Notes: generated by a model not told the origin, from the letters alone. A stretch of 64,000 nucleotides of DNA from Halomonas sp. SpR8 (GCF_031010195.1 NZ_JAUAMC010000009.1:1-64000), one strand, 5' to 3'; positions 35,724-45,327 are shown, numbered from the stretch's first letter. Translations and numbers: made by a program.

Positions 35724-38188
35724 GCAGTTACCGGTGTTGAAGTGCCGTGCGTTGGCGCAGGCTGAGGCCGCCAGCGCGATAGCCGTAGGGCGTTACCGAC
35801 CACGACTAACGAGCTAAGCGACATGCCGATAGCGGCTAGCCAAGGCGGCACCAAACCCATGGCGGCCAATGGCAGCGCTGAAACGTTGTAACACACTGAC
35901 CAAATCATATTCTGGCGCATGATACGCCGTGTCGCGCGGGAAATCTCGATGGCCTCAAAAATCCGCATCAGGCGGGGGCTGAGCAGTACCGCATCGGCGC
36001 GAGTGCGGGCGAGGTCCGTCGCGCCATTCATGGCAATGGCCACATCAGCGCCGGCCAGCACCGGCACGTCGTTGATGCCGTCACCAATCATCACCACGGT
36101 TTCGCCAGCGGCTTGAAGCGCTTTCATCCGGGCGAGTTTACCCTCTGGACTGGTGCCGGCGTGCCAAGTGGTAATGTCGAGCTGATTGGCCAAGCTTTCT
36201 ACGGCATCCTGGGTATCCCCAGAGAGCAGCTCCACTTTTAGGCCTTTATCCTGGAGCGCTTTGATCGTGGCAGCGGCATCATCGCGAACGCCATCATGCA
36301 GACCAAACCAGGCGCGAGGCGCGCCGTCTTCGCTAAGCAGCAGCCACTGGCCCTTGACAGGCGCCACGGCGGGCTCAGGGGTGGCGCCATCCATTGCAAA
36401 GTCAGGCTTGCCCAATCGCCAGCGAGTGCCATTTAAGGTGCCTTCCAGCCCTTGCCCGGTGTAGCTGCGGATGTCTTTGGCCTGCAGCGTGGCATCCCGA
36501 AACGGCCGAAAGGCGCGGGCTATAGGGTGCTCCGAGTGGGCTTCAAGGGCAGCGGCAATTGCCTGAGCACGTTCGCGGGTTAACTCGCCGACCGGCTGGG
36601 TTTGGGTCAACTGCATTTCACCCCGAGTCAGCGTGCCGGTTTTGTCGAAGATCACCCGGGTAACGTTGGAGAGGGTCTCCATGGCGTCGGCGCGGGTAAT
36701 CAAAACACCGCGCTTGCGTAGTTGGCCGTGGCCTGCGGTCAGGGCCGCAGGGGTGGCCAGCGCCAGGGCACAGGGACAGGTCACCACCAGTACCGAAAGA
36801 AGTACCCAGAGCATTCGTGAAGGGTCGATAAACCACCAGGCAATCGTGACGCAAGCGGTCACCAGCAGTAGGCGCAGTACGAATAGATGGGCCATGCGCG
36901 CTGCCATCTGGGCAAGTCTAGGGCGGCTGGCAAAGGCGCGGTCGGTTAGGTCGACAATACCCGCTACTCGGGCATCGCGGCCGGCGCGGGTCACCCGAAC
37001 CACCAGCGGGTTCTCCATGTTCTGGCTGCCGCCCGTAATCGTATCGCCCACCCGGCGAGTCACCGGCAGATATTCACCGGTCAGCATCGATTCGTCCAGG
37101 CTCGACTCGCCTTCCTCGATAATGCCATCGGCGGGCACGCCGTGGCCGGGCTTGATCAATATGCGCTCGCCTGCGGCGAGTTCGCTGGCGGGTAATATGC
37201 GCTCGCTGCCGTCGCTTTCCAGCCGTGTGGCGGAGACCGGCAATACGCCGCTGAGCGCATTACCGCTATGGCCGCTGCGCCGCCGGGCGCGGCCTTCCAC
37301 GTAGCGCCCAAACAGCAAAAAGAAGGTGAACATGGCCACTGAGTCAAAATAGACTTCGCCGATATCAAACAGCACCGCATAGCTGCTGGCCAGGTAAGCC
37401 CCACCAATCGCCAGCGACACCGGCACATCCATGCCTAGTACGCCGGTGCGCAGGTCGCGTAGGGCGTTGCGGAAAAACGGCTGGGCGGAGAAAAATACCA
37501 CCGGCGTTGCCAGCGCAAACGAGAGCCAATGAAACAGCGCGTAGAAGTCGTCGCTGATTTCGCCGGGGCCGGAAACATAGATGGGGATCGAGAACATCAT
37601 CACCTGCATCATACCCACGGCAGCGATAATCAGCCGGCGTACGTTCATGCGCTCTTCTTGCTGCATTCGTGTTTGGGCTTGGTCCGGTTCGTAGGGCTGG
37701 GCGTCGTAGCCAATCGCCGCCAGCTCGGCCAGCAGTTGCGAGAGCTTTAGCTGCTTTGGATCCCAGCTCACGCGGAGGCGGTGGTGGGTTAAGTTCACCG
37801 CGCTGGAGGTGATTCCCGCCAGGGCATTCAGGCGGTGCTCGATCAGCCACGCACAGGCGGCGCAGGTAATGCCTTCAATGGCGAGGGTGGCTTTGACGTG
37901 GCCCTCGTCGCCATCAGGGTGGACAAACTGCGCCTGTAAACCGGGGTCATCAAACACCGACCAGGTGTCTGCTTTGGCTTCCTGGCGCTCATCCGGGCGC
38001 TCGGGAAGTTCCGTACGGTAGCGGTAGTAGCTCTCCAGGCCGCCGTCGACGATCGCATGAGCAACCGCTTCGCAGCCTGGGCAGCAAAGCGGGTGGGTAT
38101 GATCATCCAGGGTAATCGTCCAGGGTGCAGCAGGGGGCACCGGGTTACCGCAGTGATAGCAGGCGAGGGCAGGCGTTGCGTCGCTCAT
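35720..38188 (-). CDS. ccoI: Copper-translocating P1B-ATPase CcoI/FixI
   Basis: Exports Cu(I) from the cytoplasm for assembly of the CuB centre of cbb3 oxidase. The 822-residue protein starts with a CYHCGNPVPP zinc-ribbon-like segment, then an HMA domain with GITCAACAWLIEHRL, eight membrane helices, TCPCALALATPAAL (CPC), the phosphorylation site DKTGTLT, SEHPIARAF (HP motif) and MIGDGINDVPVL. It overlaps ccoH and ccoS by 4 bp each, as expected in ccoGHIS. Confidence 0.96.
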   Translation of the reverse strand: MSDATPALACYHCGNPVPPAAPWTITLDDHTHPLCCPGCEAVAHAIVDGGLESYYRYRTELPERPDERQEAKADTWSVFDDPGLQAQFVHPDGDEGHVKATLAIEGITCAACAWLIEHRLNALAGITSSAVNLTHHRLRVSWDPKQLKLSQLLAELAAIGYDAQPYEPDQAQTRMQQEERMNVRRLIIAAVGMMQVMMFSIPIYVSGPGEISDDFYALFHWLSFALATPVVFFSAQPFFRNALRDLRTGVLGMDVPVSLAIGGAYLASSYAVLFDIGEVYFDSVAMFTFFLLFGRYVEGRARRRSGHSGNALSGVLPVSATRLESDGSERILPASELAAGERILIKPGHGVPADGIIEEGESSLDESMLTGEYLPVTRRVGDTITGGSQNMENPLVVRVTRAGRDARVAGIVDLTDRAFASRPRLAQMAARMAHLFVLRLLLVTACVTIAWWFIDPSRMLWVLLSVLVVTCPCALALATPAALTAGHGQLRKRGVLITRADAMETLSNVTRVIFDKTGTLTRGEMQLTQTQPVGELTRERAQAIAAALEAHSEHPIARAFRPFRDATLQAKDIRSYTGQGLEGTLNGTRWRLGKPDFAMDGATPEPAVAPVKGQWLLLSEDGAPRAWFGLHDGVRDDAAATIKALQDKGLKVELLSGDTQDAVESLANQLDITTWHAGTSPEGKLARMKALQAAGETVVMIGDGINDVPVLAGADVAIAMNGATDLARTRADAVLLSPRLMRIFEAIEISRATRRIMRQNMIWSVCYNVSALPLAAMGLVPPWLAAIGMSLSSLVVVGNALRLSRWRPQPAPTHGTSTPVTA

Positions 38189-38706
38189 TCGCTTTCGGGG
38201 CGGCCTCCCGGCAGTAGCTCAACGCTACGCTCATTGGGGAATGTCGCCTCTCCGGTAAGTCGCCAGTCACTCTCTTGCTGCTCTGGCTGTAACTGCAGGT
38301 ACCAGCGATAGCGCAGATTATCAGGGCCTTGGGTGATATAGCGGCCATCACGCACGTGCTCCAGCACGAACGATTGGTCGCGGTTATCTTCAGTGGGGAA
38401 AATAAGGTCGAGATAGAGCGCATCAGGACGCGCATCACCGCTTAAATCTACCACGATATCGCTAGTGAGTGGATCAAGACGTAGCTCTGCGCTCAAGTTC
38501 AGCTCGCGAGCCTGCTCCTGCTTGGCAAGCACCATATTTATGGCTTTGCCGTGCTCGTAATAATCTTCCTGAACCACCATGCCATCGAAACTCTTGACCG
38601 ACATCACCGCGAAACCAGTGCTGACAATAATCGATGAAAACAGAATGCCGATTAAAAACCACGGCCAAAACTGCTTATACCACGGTGTTACCGAGGGGGA
38701 TGCCAT
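38185..38706 (-). CDS. ccoH: cbb3 oxidase assembly protein CcoH/FixH
   Basis: A 173-residue protein with one N-terminal membrane helix (WFLIGILFSSIIVSTGFAVM) followed by the FixH signature VKSFDGMVVQEDYYEHGKAI. The C-terminal periplasmic domain is beta-rich and ends in ELLPGGRPESE. CcoH interacts with CcoN during assembly. Ribosome site AGGAGA overlaps the end of ccoG; the stop overlaps the ccoI start. Confidence 0.94.
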   Translation of the reverse strand: MASPSVTPWYKQFWPWFLIGILFSSIIVSTGFAVMSVKSFDGMVVQEDYYEHGKAINMVLAKQEQARELNLSAELRLDPLTSDIVVDLSGDARPDALYLDLIFPTEDNRDQSFVLEHVRDGRYITQGPDNLRYRWYLQLQPEQQESDWRLTGEATFPNERSVELLPGGRPESE

Positions 38707-38712
38707 AATCGT

Positions 38713-40152
38713 CTATCTCCTAATATCGCCCAGGAAGCTGGTCTCGCGCTCAAGGCGAATATCCGCATCCTGCTGAGCCTGCAGCGTAAACACAATGGCG
38801 TGGCTGGGTTGCTGCAAGTCGTCGGGATCCGCGGTCACTGTGACCACTTTCAAGCGCGACTCCCCCGCGGGTACGCTAATCGTACTGCTATCCAGGGTTA
38901 AAGTGGGCAACCCGGCAACGCTTAGCTGGTAGGTGTGGTTTTGATCATCCAGGTTACGGATAGTCAGGGTGAACACATTGCTAATTTGTCCGTCGCGGGT
39001 CACCTGGTAGAGCTGGGTGCGCTCACGCTCAGCGTCAAAATTGAGTGGCATGCGGTCATTGATGGCCCAGGCAAAAGTGCCCACCATCAGCACCAGTGCA
39101 GTGAAGTAGCCTAGCAGGCGAGGGCGCATGATGTGGCTCTTTTTACCCTCCAGGGCGTTTTCGGTGGTGTAGCGCACCAACCCCCGCGGGTAGCCCATCT
39201 TATCCATCACGCTATCGCAGGCGTCGATACAGGCGGCACAGGTGATGCACTCGTACTGCAGCCCGTCACGAATATCGATACCGGTGGGGCAGACCTGGAC
39301 GCATAGATCGCAGTCAATACAGTCACCGTAGCCAGCTTCACGGGCCTCTAAGTGGCTAAGGCCTTTCTTGCGGTGCCCGCGTGGCTCACCACGTGACTCA
39401 TCGTAGGAGACGATGAGCGTATCGCGGTCAAACATGACCGATTGAAAGCGCGCATAGGGACACATGTAAATGCACACCTGCTCACGCAGCCAGCCCGCGT
39501 TGAGGTAGGTAAATACCAGGAAAAAACCCACCCAGAAATACGACCAGCCGTGGGCCTCTAAGGTGGGCAGTTCCGCCACCAGACCTCGAATCGGTGTGAA
39601 GTAACCCACAAAGGTGACACCGGTGGCGAGGGCAATGAGTAGCCAGGCGCTATGCTTGACCCCTTTGCGCCAGGCTTTCTCAGCGTTCATTGGCTGGCTG
39701 TCGAGTTTAATGCGCCGGTTGCGCGAGCCTTCAATGCGGTGCTCAAGCCAGATAAACAGGAAAGTCCAGACACTCTGGGGACAGGTGTAGCCGCACCAGA
39801 CCCGCCCCGCAAATACGGTAATAAAAAACAGCCCAAAGGCGCAGATGATCAGCAGCCACGACAGCAGGATGAACTCCTGCGGATAGAACGTGGCGATGAA
39901 AATATGGAATTCTCGGTTAGGCAGGTCGAACAGAATTAATGGCCGGTCGCCGATGTTAATCCACGGCAATAGAAAAAATAGCATCATCAGCGCCCAGTTA
40001 GCGCTGCGCCGAAGCTTTTGGAAAACGCCTTTTATTTCGCGCACATAAATATGCTGCCGTTTGGCGTACATTTCCTGGCTGACCGTTTCACGCGGGGGAG
40101 TGTGATGCCCCACCGGGTTAGGCGTGACGTCTTGGCTCGGTATCTTTTCCAT
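38713..40152 (-). CDS. ccoG: cbb3 oxidase assembly ferredoxin-like protein CcoG
   Basis: A 479-residue membrane protein that reduces Cu(II) to Cu(I) in cbb3 biogenesis in relatives. It shows five membrane helices, FAGRVWCGYTCPQSVWT, and two [4Fe-4S] motifs CIDCDLCVQVCPTG and CITCAACIDACD. The C-terminal 120 residues form an Ig-like periplasmic domain (FTLTIRNLDDQNHTYQLSVA). It is the first gene of ccoGHIS and begins 195 bp after ccoP, beyond a terminator, so it probably has its own promoter; a lone TTGATCAA is seen at 40243-40250. Confidence 0.96.
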   Translation of the reverse strand: MEKIPSQDVTPNPVGHHTPPRETVSQEMYAKRQHIYVREIKGVFQKLRRSANWALMMLFFLLPWINIGDRPLILFDLPNREFHIFIATFYPQEFILLSWLLIICAFGLFFITVFAGRVWCGYTCPQSVWTFLFIWLEHRIEGSRNRRIKLDSQPMNAEKAWRKGVKHSAWLLIALATGVTFVGYFTPIRGLVAELPTLEAHGWSYFWVGFFLVFTYLNAGWLREQVCIYMCPYARFQSVMFDRDTLIVSYDESRGEPRGHRKKGLSHLEAREAGYGDCIDCDLCVQVCPTGIDIRDGLQYECITCAACIDACDSVMDKMGYPRGLVRYTTENALEGKKSHIMRPRLLGYFTALVLMVGTFAWAINDRMPLNFDAERERTQLYQVTRDGQISNVFTLTIRNLDDQNHTYQLSVAGLPTLTLDSSTISVPAGESRLKVVTVTADPDDLQQPSHAIVFTLQAQQDADIRLERETSFLGDIRR

Positions 40153-40266
40153 AGCGTTATTCCCGGCTCAGAAGGCAGGAGAGGCTGCACCCCGTGCTCA
40201 GTCGCTGCTCAGACAAATTGGGCGACTATGCAGACGTGGTGCTTGATCAATATTGTATCGGGTTGC

Positions 40267-40302
40267 GTATAAAGAAAGGGTGCGGTTTGGGGCCGCACCC
40301 TT
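40267..40302 (-). terminator. Rho-independent terminator of ccoNOQP
   Basis: Ten-bp arms AAGGGTGCGG (40276-40285) and CCGCACCCTT (40293-40302). On the minus strand the stem is followed by TCTTTATACG. It lies 46 bp after ccoP and separates ccoNOQP from ccoGHIS. Confidence 0.8.
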
Positions 40303-40347
40303 GCTTGGCTAACGTATAGCGGTGTAGCGCTACCGAACGGCGGTCAA

Positions 40348-41277
40348 TCAGTCCGTCAAACGCAGGCTATATACATAGGCAGCAACTAGATGAACGCGCT
40401 CTTCACCAATGTAGGCCGCTTGCGCAGGCATATGGCCGTTACGGCCGTTGCGCAGCGTTTGGCGGATAGAGTCACCCACCTCTTGGTCCGGTGCTAGGTA
40501 GAGCCAGGTATCATCGGTTAAGTCGGGTGCGCCAAGCGCCGTATTGCCGGTGCCACTGGGGCCGTGGCAGGCTGCACACACCGCCATAAAGGTGCTTTCA
40601 CCCTGTTCAGCCTGTGCCTCGTTGTGCTCTTCATTAGACAGCGACAGAACATACTGGGTCAGGTTCTCAATATTGTTCTGCCCCAGTTGCTGCCAAGCTG
40701 GCATTAGGCCGTTACGGCCATTGTTCAGAGTGGTTAGGATGTTTTCGGGTTCACCACCGTAAAGCCAATCGTCGTCGGTGAGGTTGGGGAAGCCGTAGCC
40801 GCCTTGGGCGTTGGAGCCGTGGCAAACCGCGCAGTTGTTTTGGTAGATACGCTCAGCGACCTGCATCGCTTCAGAGTCTTCTGCAAGTTCAGGAATCGGC
40901 ACTTCCTGGTACTGGGCAAAAATCGGCGTGAAGCGCTCTTCAGCCTGCTCAACCTCTTCTTCCCACTGACCCTCTTGGGTCCAGCCCAATACACCCGCGT
41001 AGTTACCCAGGCCGGGATAAAGCACCAGGTAGCCCAGTGCAAAGACCACCGTCAGAATAAACAGCTGGAACCACCATTTAGGCAGCGGGTTGTCGTACTC
41101 CTCAATGCCATCGGCGGCGTGGCCAGTGGTTTCTACATTGCCGTCAGCGTCAGGTGTTTTATCGGTGCGGCGGTTGGCCAGCAGTATCCATACACTCAGC
41201 GCAATCGTGCCGAGCGTGATGATAATGATCCAGGCGCTCCAGAAGCTGGATAGGGAGTCACCCCATAAATTATTCAT
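40348..41277 (-). CDS. ccoP: cbb3-type cytochrome c oxidase subunit III (dihaem) CcoP
   Basis: Electron-entry subunit of the oxidase, 309 residues. Two N-terminal membrane helices (about 12-34 and 68-90) precede two cytochrome c domains with haem motifs CAVCHG (Cys149, Cys152, His153) and CAACHG (Cys234, Cys237, His238). Axial Met candidates lie in GLMPAW and GHMPAQ. It follows ccoQ by 6 bp and ends the operon. Confidence 0.97.
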   Translation of the reverse strand: MNNLWGDSLSSFWSAWIIIITLGTIALSVWILLANRRTDKTPDADGNVETTGHAADGIEEYDNPLPKWWFQLFILTVVFALGYLVLYPGLGNYAGVLGWTQEGQWEEEVEQAEERFTPIFAQYQEVPIPELAEDSEAMQVAERIYQNNCAVCHGSNAQGGYGFPNLTDDDWLYGGEPENILTTLNNGRNGLMPAWQQLGQNNIENLTQYVLSLSNEEHNEAQAEQGESTFMAVCAACHGPSGTGNTALGAPDLTDDTWLYLAPDQEVGDSIRQTLRNGRNGHMPAQAAYIGEERVHLVAAYVYSLRLTD

Positions 41278-41283
41278 AACTTC

Positions 41284-41496
41284 TTATCTCCCCTCTTTGC
41301 GGGAATGCGCTTCGCTGTCGCGTTCGAGCGATGCGTGCTTGTCACTGGTCGGTAGCTCATCGTCGTCGGCAAAGGGCAAGTTAGCCGCTTCGTCGAAATC
41401 TGGCTTGCGTCGCTTTGAATACGCCCAGAGGGCGATGCCGATAAAAGCGAAAATCAAGATCAGCGTCATGAGTCCGCGAAAAGTTCCCGTATCCAT
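41284..41496 (-). CDS. ccoQ: cbb3-type oxidase small subunit CcoQ
   Basis: A 70-residue single-helix protein (MDTGTFRGLMTLILIFAFIG, then IALWAYSKRRKPDFDEAANL). The YSKRRKxDFDEAAxLPF motif is typical of CcoQ, which stabilises the complex. It lies between ccoO and ccoP with gaps of 3 and 6 bp. Confidence 0.95.
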   Translation of the reverse strand: MDTGTFRGLMTLILIFAFIGIALWAYSKRRKPDFDEAANLPFADDDELPTSDKHASLERDSEAHSRKEGR

Positions 41497-41499
41497 AGC

Positions 41500-42108
41500 T
41501 TAACGAGTGCCTTCGAGCACGGTTCCGAGCTGCTGCAAGTAGGCGACCAGGGCGGTAATTTCCTGGGTTCCGCGTACGTCTGCAGTGGCGTTGGCGATAT
41601 CTTCGTCAGTATACGGCACACCCAGTTGACGCAGCGTGCGCATCTTGCGGGGGGTGGCGTCACCATCGAGGGTGTTTTCAAACAGCCAGGGGTAAGCTGG
41701 CATAATCGACTCAGGTACTACATCCCGGGGGTTGTAGAGGTGAGCACGGTGCCAGTCGTCGCTGTAGCGGCCGCCCACACGGGCCAGGTCAGGGCCAGTA
41801 CGCTTGGAGCCCCACAGGAAGTTATGCTCATAAACCTGCTCGCCGGCCACGTTGTAGTGGCCGTAGCGCTCGGTTTCAGCACGGAACGGACGCACCATTT
41901 GCGAGTGACAGCCCACGCAGCCTTCGCGGCGATAAATGTCACGGCCTTCTAACTCCAGTGCGGATAGCGGCTCTAAACCTTCAACGGGCTCTGTGGTCTG
42001 CTTCTGGAAAAACAGCGGAACGACCTCGGCCAAGCCGGCGAAACTGATCACGACAAGGATCAGTACGGCAAGCAGGCCAACATTCTTTTCGACAATCTCG
42101 TGTTTCAT
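41500..42108 (-). CDS. ccoO: cbb3-type cytochrome c oxidase subunit II (monohaem) CcoO
   Basis: A 202-residue subunit with one N-terminal membrane helix and one c-type haem: [11 protein letters not shown] with Cys64, Cys67 and His68. The block [12 protein letters not shown] with its Met context supplies the axial ligand region. The frame is open further upstream, but the ATG at 42108 begins the standard [13 protein letters not shown] and leaves a 19-bp gap to ccoN. Confidence 0.97.
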   Translation of the reverse strand: MKHEIVEKNVGLLAVLILVVISFAGLAEVVPLFFQKQTTEPVEGLEPLSALELEGRDIYRREGCVGCHSQMVRPFRAETERYGHYNVAGEQVYEHNFLWGSKRTGPDLARVGGRYSDDWHRAHLYNPRDVVPESIMPAYPWLFENTLDGDATPRKMRTLRQLGVPYTDEDIANATADVRGTQEITALVAYLQQLGTVLEGTR

Positions 42109-42127
42109 TGGTCTCAACTTCCCCGAT

Positions 42128-43552
42128 TTAGGCGGCTTGTGGCGCTGAATGGCTGATGGCCTCACGACGCTTAACGGTCATGTAAACGTTGAACGCCATA
42201 ATCAGCATGCCGGTGACCCAGAAGAGGCCGCCAATTAAGCGTACAAAGTAGCCCGGTGCGCTGGCTTCCACGGCTTCCACGAAGGTGTACATCAGGGTGC
42301 CGTCAGGGTTGATCGCACGCCACATCAGGCCTTGCAGAATGCCGTTGACCCACATGGAGGCGATGTAAAGCACGGTGCCGATGGTCGCGAGCCAGAAGTG
42401 CACGGCAATCAGATTGACGGAGTGCATTTCGGTACGCCCGAAAACGCGAGGGATCAGGTGGTACATCGAGCCAATAGTGATCATCGCTACCCAACCGAGC
42501 GCGCCGGAGTGAACGTGGCCAATGGTCCAGTCGGTGTAGTGTGATAGCGCGTTGACGGTTTTAATCGCCATCATCGGGCCTTCAAAGGTAGACATGCCGT
42601 AGAATGACAGAGCAACCACTAAAAAGCGCAGTGTGGGATCCGTGCGCAACTTATGCCAAGCGCCGGACAGGGTCATCATGCCGTTGATCATGCCGCCCCA
42701 GGAGGGGGCCAGCAGAATGATCGACATCACCATACCTAGCGACTGAGCCCAGTTAGGCAGCGCGGTGTAGTGTAAGTGGTGCGGGCCCGCCCACATGTAA
42801 ATCATGATCAGCGCCCAAAAGTGGACGATGGAGAGACGGTAAGAGTAGATCGGGCGCTCGGCCTGCTTGGGTACGAAGTAGTACATCATGCCCAAAAAGC
42901 CTGCCGTTAGGAAAAAGCCTACCGCGTTATGGCCGTACCACCACTGCACCATGGCATCTACCGCACCGGCGTAGATCGAGGTGGAGTACATCGGCGTAAC
43001 GGGGATCGCCGCATTATTCACAATGTGCAGCACCGCAACAGTCAAAATAAACGCCGCGAAAAACCAGTTCGCTACATAAATATGCGAGGTGGTGCGTTTT
43101 TTGATCGTCATTAGGAACACGATGGCATAGCTGATCCATACGACCGCGATCAAAATATTGATCGGCCACTCCAGCTCAGCGTACTCCTTGGTCGTGGTGT
43201 AGCCCATGGGCAGCGACACAACGGCTGACACAATGACCGCTTGCCAGCCCCAGAACGTAAAAGCCGCTAACTTGTCGGAGAAAAGTCGCGTCTGACAGGT
43301 ACGCTGAACCACGTAATACGACGTAGCAAAAAGCGCCGAGCCGCCGAAGGCGAAAATAACGGCGTTAGTGTGCAATGGACGCAGGCGTCCAAAGCTAGTC
43401 CAAGGTAAGCCGAGGTTCAGTTGCGGCCAAACCAGTTGCGAGGCGAGGATGACACCGACTGTCATGCCCACAATGCCCCACACAACGGTCATAATCGCGA
43501 ACTGCCGAACTATCTTGTAATTGTAGGTCGGGTGTTCCAATGCTGTGCTCAT
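42128..43552 (-). CDS. ccoN: cbb3-type cytochrome c oxidase catalytic subunit I CcoN
   Basis: High-affinity terminal oxidase subunit of 474 residues with about 12 membrane helices. Haem and CuB ligands are visible: [47 protein letters not shown], and [13 protein letters not shown] plus [11 protein letters not shown]. The cross-linked Tyr of cbb3 enzymes is in the WWYGHNAV helix region or the following one. An Anr-type box lies 70 bp before the start. It leads ccoNOQP. Confidence 0.98.
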   Translation of the reverse strand: MSTALEHPTYNYKIVRQFAIMTVVWGIVGMTVGVILASQLVWPQLNLGLPWTSFGRLRPLHTNAVIFAFGGSALFATSYYVVQRTCQTRLFSDKLAAFTFWGWQAVIVSAVVSLPMGYTTTKEYAELEWPINILIAVVWISYAIVFLMTIKKRTTSHIYVANWFFAAFILTVAVLHIVNNAAIPVTPMYSTSIYAGAVDAMVQWWYGHNAVGFFLTAGFLGMMYYFVPKQAERPIYSYRLSIVHFWALIMIYMWAGPHHLHYTALPNWAQSLGMVMSIILLAPSWGGMINGMMTLSGAWHKLRTDPTLRFLVVALSFYGMSTFEGPMMAIKTVNALSHYTDWTIGHVHSGALGWVAMITIGSMYHLIPRVFGRTEMHSVNLIAVHFWLATIGTVLYIASMWVNGILQGLMWRAINPDGTLMYTFVEAVEASAPGYFVRLIGGLFWVTGMLIMAFNVYMTVKRREAISHSAPQAA

Positions 43553-43621
43553 GTGATGTTCCCATCGAACGCGGTTAGGGGGTAACCCGTGGTATTTTGC
43601 ACGGGTGCGACCACCCGCTTG

Positions 43622-43635
43622 ATGATGCAGGTCAA
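43622..43635 (-). promoter_or_regulatory. Fnr/Anr box upstream of ccoN
   Basis: The minus strand reads TTGACCTGCATCAT, matching TTGAT-N4-ATCAA at 8 of 10 positions. It is centred about 76 bp before the ccoN ATG, which would put it near -41 of a start site some 35 bp before the gene. ccoN is a known target of this regulator class. Confidence 0.75.
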
Positions 43636-43716
43636 GATCCGACCAGGATTCTAGCGCAGCCGAGCCTTAAGCTGAACATACCAATAGGTTAAACACTGAA
43701 TTATTAGGAGTGGTGC

Positions 43717-44472
43717 TTGTCACAGTACGTTTTGTCTGGCTATCTCTCAGTAACGCCCGAGACGTTAAAAAGCGCTCTCGAAGACCGCTCAAATAGCGGC
43801 TTCCTAGTGCAAGGCATGGGGCCGATGGCGCTCTATGGTGAAGCCAAGATAGGCCGCCTGTTGTTTGCTCACGGCGCAGGCGCCGGGCAACACTCACCTT
43901 ACATGCGTCAATTTGTCACCTCTTTGGCTGGCCGGGGAATTCAGGTTGCGTGTATTGATTTTCCTTACATGCAACAGATGCAGGAGACCGGCAAACGACG
44001 GCCACCGCCTCCCATTGCCCAGACACTCGCTCAATTTGCCGAGTGGTACTCGCTCCTCAGTGACCTGTTCCCCGAACCGCTATGGGTGGGAGGGAAATCG
44101 ATGGGCGGCCGCGTAGCGACACTGTTAGCCAGTCAGCAGACGTGCCCCGGCGTTATTGTGGCCGGTTATCCTTTTCATCCTACTAAATCGCCTGACAAGC
44201 CGCGCTTAGGCCACTGGCCAGCGATTGACTGCCCGATGCTGATTCTGCAGGGCGAGCGAGATCCATTCGGTACGCGGGAAGAGGTAGCAGGCTATACGTT
44301 GCCCGCGAATGCGCAGCTTGCTTGGTTAAAAGATGGCGATCACGATTTCAAGCCGCGGCGCTCTTCTGGGCTAACCCAAACGGTTTTGATTGACGAAGCT
44401 ACCCAGGTTGCGGCATCCTTCGTCCGCGCTCACAGCCAAGGCTTAGTGGAAGAGAGCAACGCGCTAGTTTAA
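43717..44472 (+). CDS. Alpha/beta hydrolase family protein (KANL3/Tex30-like)
   Basis: A 251-residue cytoplasmic hydrolase. The oxyanion region is LLFAHGAGAGQHSPYM, the nucleophile elbow is VGGKSMGGRVATLL (Ser in GxSxG-like GKSMGG), the acidic residue is in LILQGERDPFG and the His in LKDGDHDFKP. This set matches the dienelactone-hydrolase-related family of bacterial and eukaryotic Tex30-like proteins. The start is a TTG at 43717 with TAGGAG 6 bases before it. It is divergent from ccoN. Substrate unknown. Confidence 0.85.
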   Translation: MSQYVLSGYLSVTPETLKSALEDRSNSGFLVQGMGPMALYGEAKIGRLLFAHGAGAGQHSPYMRQFVTSLAGRGIQVACIDFPYMQQMQETGKRRPPPPIAQTLAQFAEWYSLLSDLFPEPLWVGGKSMGGRVATLLASQQTCPGVIVAGYPFHPTKSPDKPRLGHWPAIDCPMLILQGERDPFGTREEVAGYTLPANAQLAWLKDGDHDFKPRRSSGLTQTVLIDEATQVAASFVRAHSQGLVEESNALV

Positions 44473-44507
44473 ATCACCGTTTTTATGACAGTTTTAAACG
44501 TAGCATG

Positions 44508-44535
44508 TTGACATTAAACAAGCCTTCTGTAGAAT
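44508..44535 (+). promoter_or_regulatory. Sigma70 promoter of the tRNA cluster
   Basis: TTGACA (44508-44513), 16-bp spacer and TAGAAT (44530-44535), followed by a GC-rich discriminator GCAGCGCC and then the first tRNA 19 bp downstream. This fits a strong, stringently controlled stable-RNA promoter. Confidence 0.85.
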
Positions 44536-44554
44536 GCAGCGCCACGTGACCAAC

Positions 44555-44630
44555 GGGTGGTTAGCTCAGTTGGGAGAGCACCAGCCTTACAAGCTGGGGG
44601 TCACTGGTTCGAACCCAGTACCACCCACCA
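44555..44630 (+). tRNA. tRNA-Val (TAC)
   Basis: 76 nt including the encoded CCA. Acceptor GGGTGGT/ACCACCC, D-arm TAGCTCAG, anticodon loop CTTACAA with TAC at 44588-44590, T-arm GGTTCGAACC. First gene of a five-tRNA cluster; the second Val copy at 44949 is identical. Confidence 0.97.
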
Positions 44631-44698
44631 TTTTTAGTAACAGCAAAAATGGTCCGGAAACGTGAAGTAAAAGCAACTTCAGATTTGATGTGCATAAC

Positions 44699-44775
44699 GG
44701 ACCGGTAGTTCAGTCGGTTAGAATGCCGGCCTGTCACGCCGGAGGTCGCGAGTTCGAGTCTCGTCCGGTCCGCCA
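44699..44775 (+). tRNA. tRNA-Asp (GTC)
   Basis: 77 nt with encoded CCA. Acceptor GGACCGG/CCGGTCC, D-arm TAGTTCAGTCGG, anticodon loop CTGTCAC (GTC), T-loop GTTCGAG. First of three identical copies. Confidence 0.97.
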
Positions 44776-44831
44776 ACATCAACTCAGAATCTGCTTAGCA
44801 GTACTAGCTTCAAAGAGTGTTATCGCTATTC

Positions 44832-44908
44832 GGACCGGTAGTTCAGTCGGTTAGAATGCCGGCCTGTCACGCCGGAGGTCGCGAGTTCGAGTCTCGTCCG
44901 GTCCGCCA
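44832..44908 (+). tRNA. tRNA-Asp (GTC)
   Basis: Identical to the copy at 44699 over all 77 nt; the 56-bp spacer between them is unrelated in sequence to the other spacers. Confidence 0.97.
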
Positions 44909-44948
44909 CGATAACTGCGAAGATAGGTTGGCAATACGCCAATAGATT

Positions 44949-45024
44949 GGGTGGTTAGCTCAGTTGGGAGAGCACCAGCCTTACAAGCTGGGGGTCACTG
45001 GTTCGAACCCAGTACCACCCACCA
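44949..45024 (+). tRNA. tRNA-Val (TAC)
   Basis: Identical to the copy at 44555 over all 76 nt, anticodon TAC, CCA encoded. Confidence 0.97.
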
Positions 45025-45128
45025 TCGCCTAACCGTTTAAAGCGCCTCTGAACCGCTTCGAAAGATTAGTGTTGTGATGGTTGTATGAGACGTTGTCAAA
45101 AACGTTTTCATAGAAAGTGCTTTTAAGT

Positions 45129-45205
45129 GGACCGGTAGTTCAGTCGGTTAGAATGCCGGCCTGTCACGCCGGAGGTCGCGAGTTCGAGTCTCGTCCGGTC
45201 CGCCA
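45129..45205 (+). tRNA. tRNA-Asp (GTC)
   Basis: Third identical tRNA-Asp, last gene of the cluster. A strong terminator follows 64 bp later. Confidence 0.97.
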
Positions 45206-45268
45206 TTAAGCATTTATGTTGTAAGCTGCTTTGCTAGTAAGATATCGGCATTAGCCGAAAAAATTCCA

Positions 45269-45299
45269 AAAAAGCCCGGATCATTGATCTGGGCTTTTT
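45269..45299. terminator. Bidirectional terminator between tRNA cluster and glcG
   Basis: Stem AAAAGCCCGGATC/GATCTGGGCTTTT with loop ATT, T5 on the plus strand and a run of T on the minus strand as well. It can end both the tRNA transcript and the glcDEFG transcript. Confidence 0.88.
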
Positions 45300-45327
45300 C
45301 GTATGTCTACGCATTAATTTTCAGCGT

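Noticed and set aside
40243..40250. TTGATCAA upstream of ccoG as an Anr box
   Set aside because: Only one half-site is good and the spacing is wrong for TTGAT-N4-ATCAA; it is too weak to claim.
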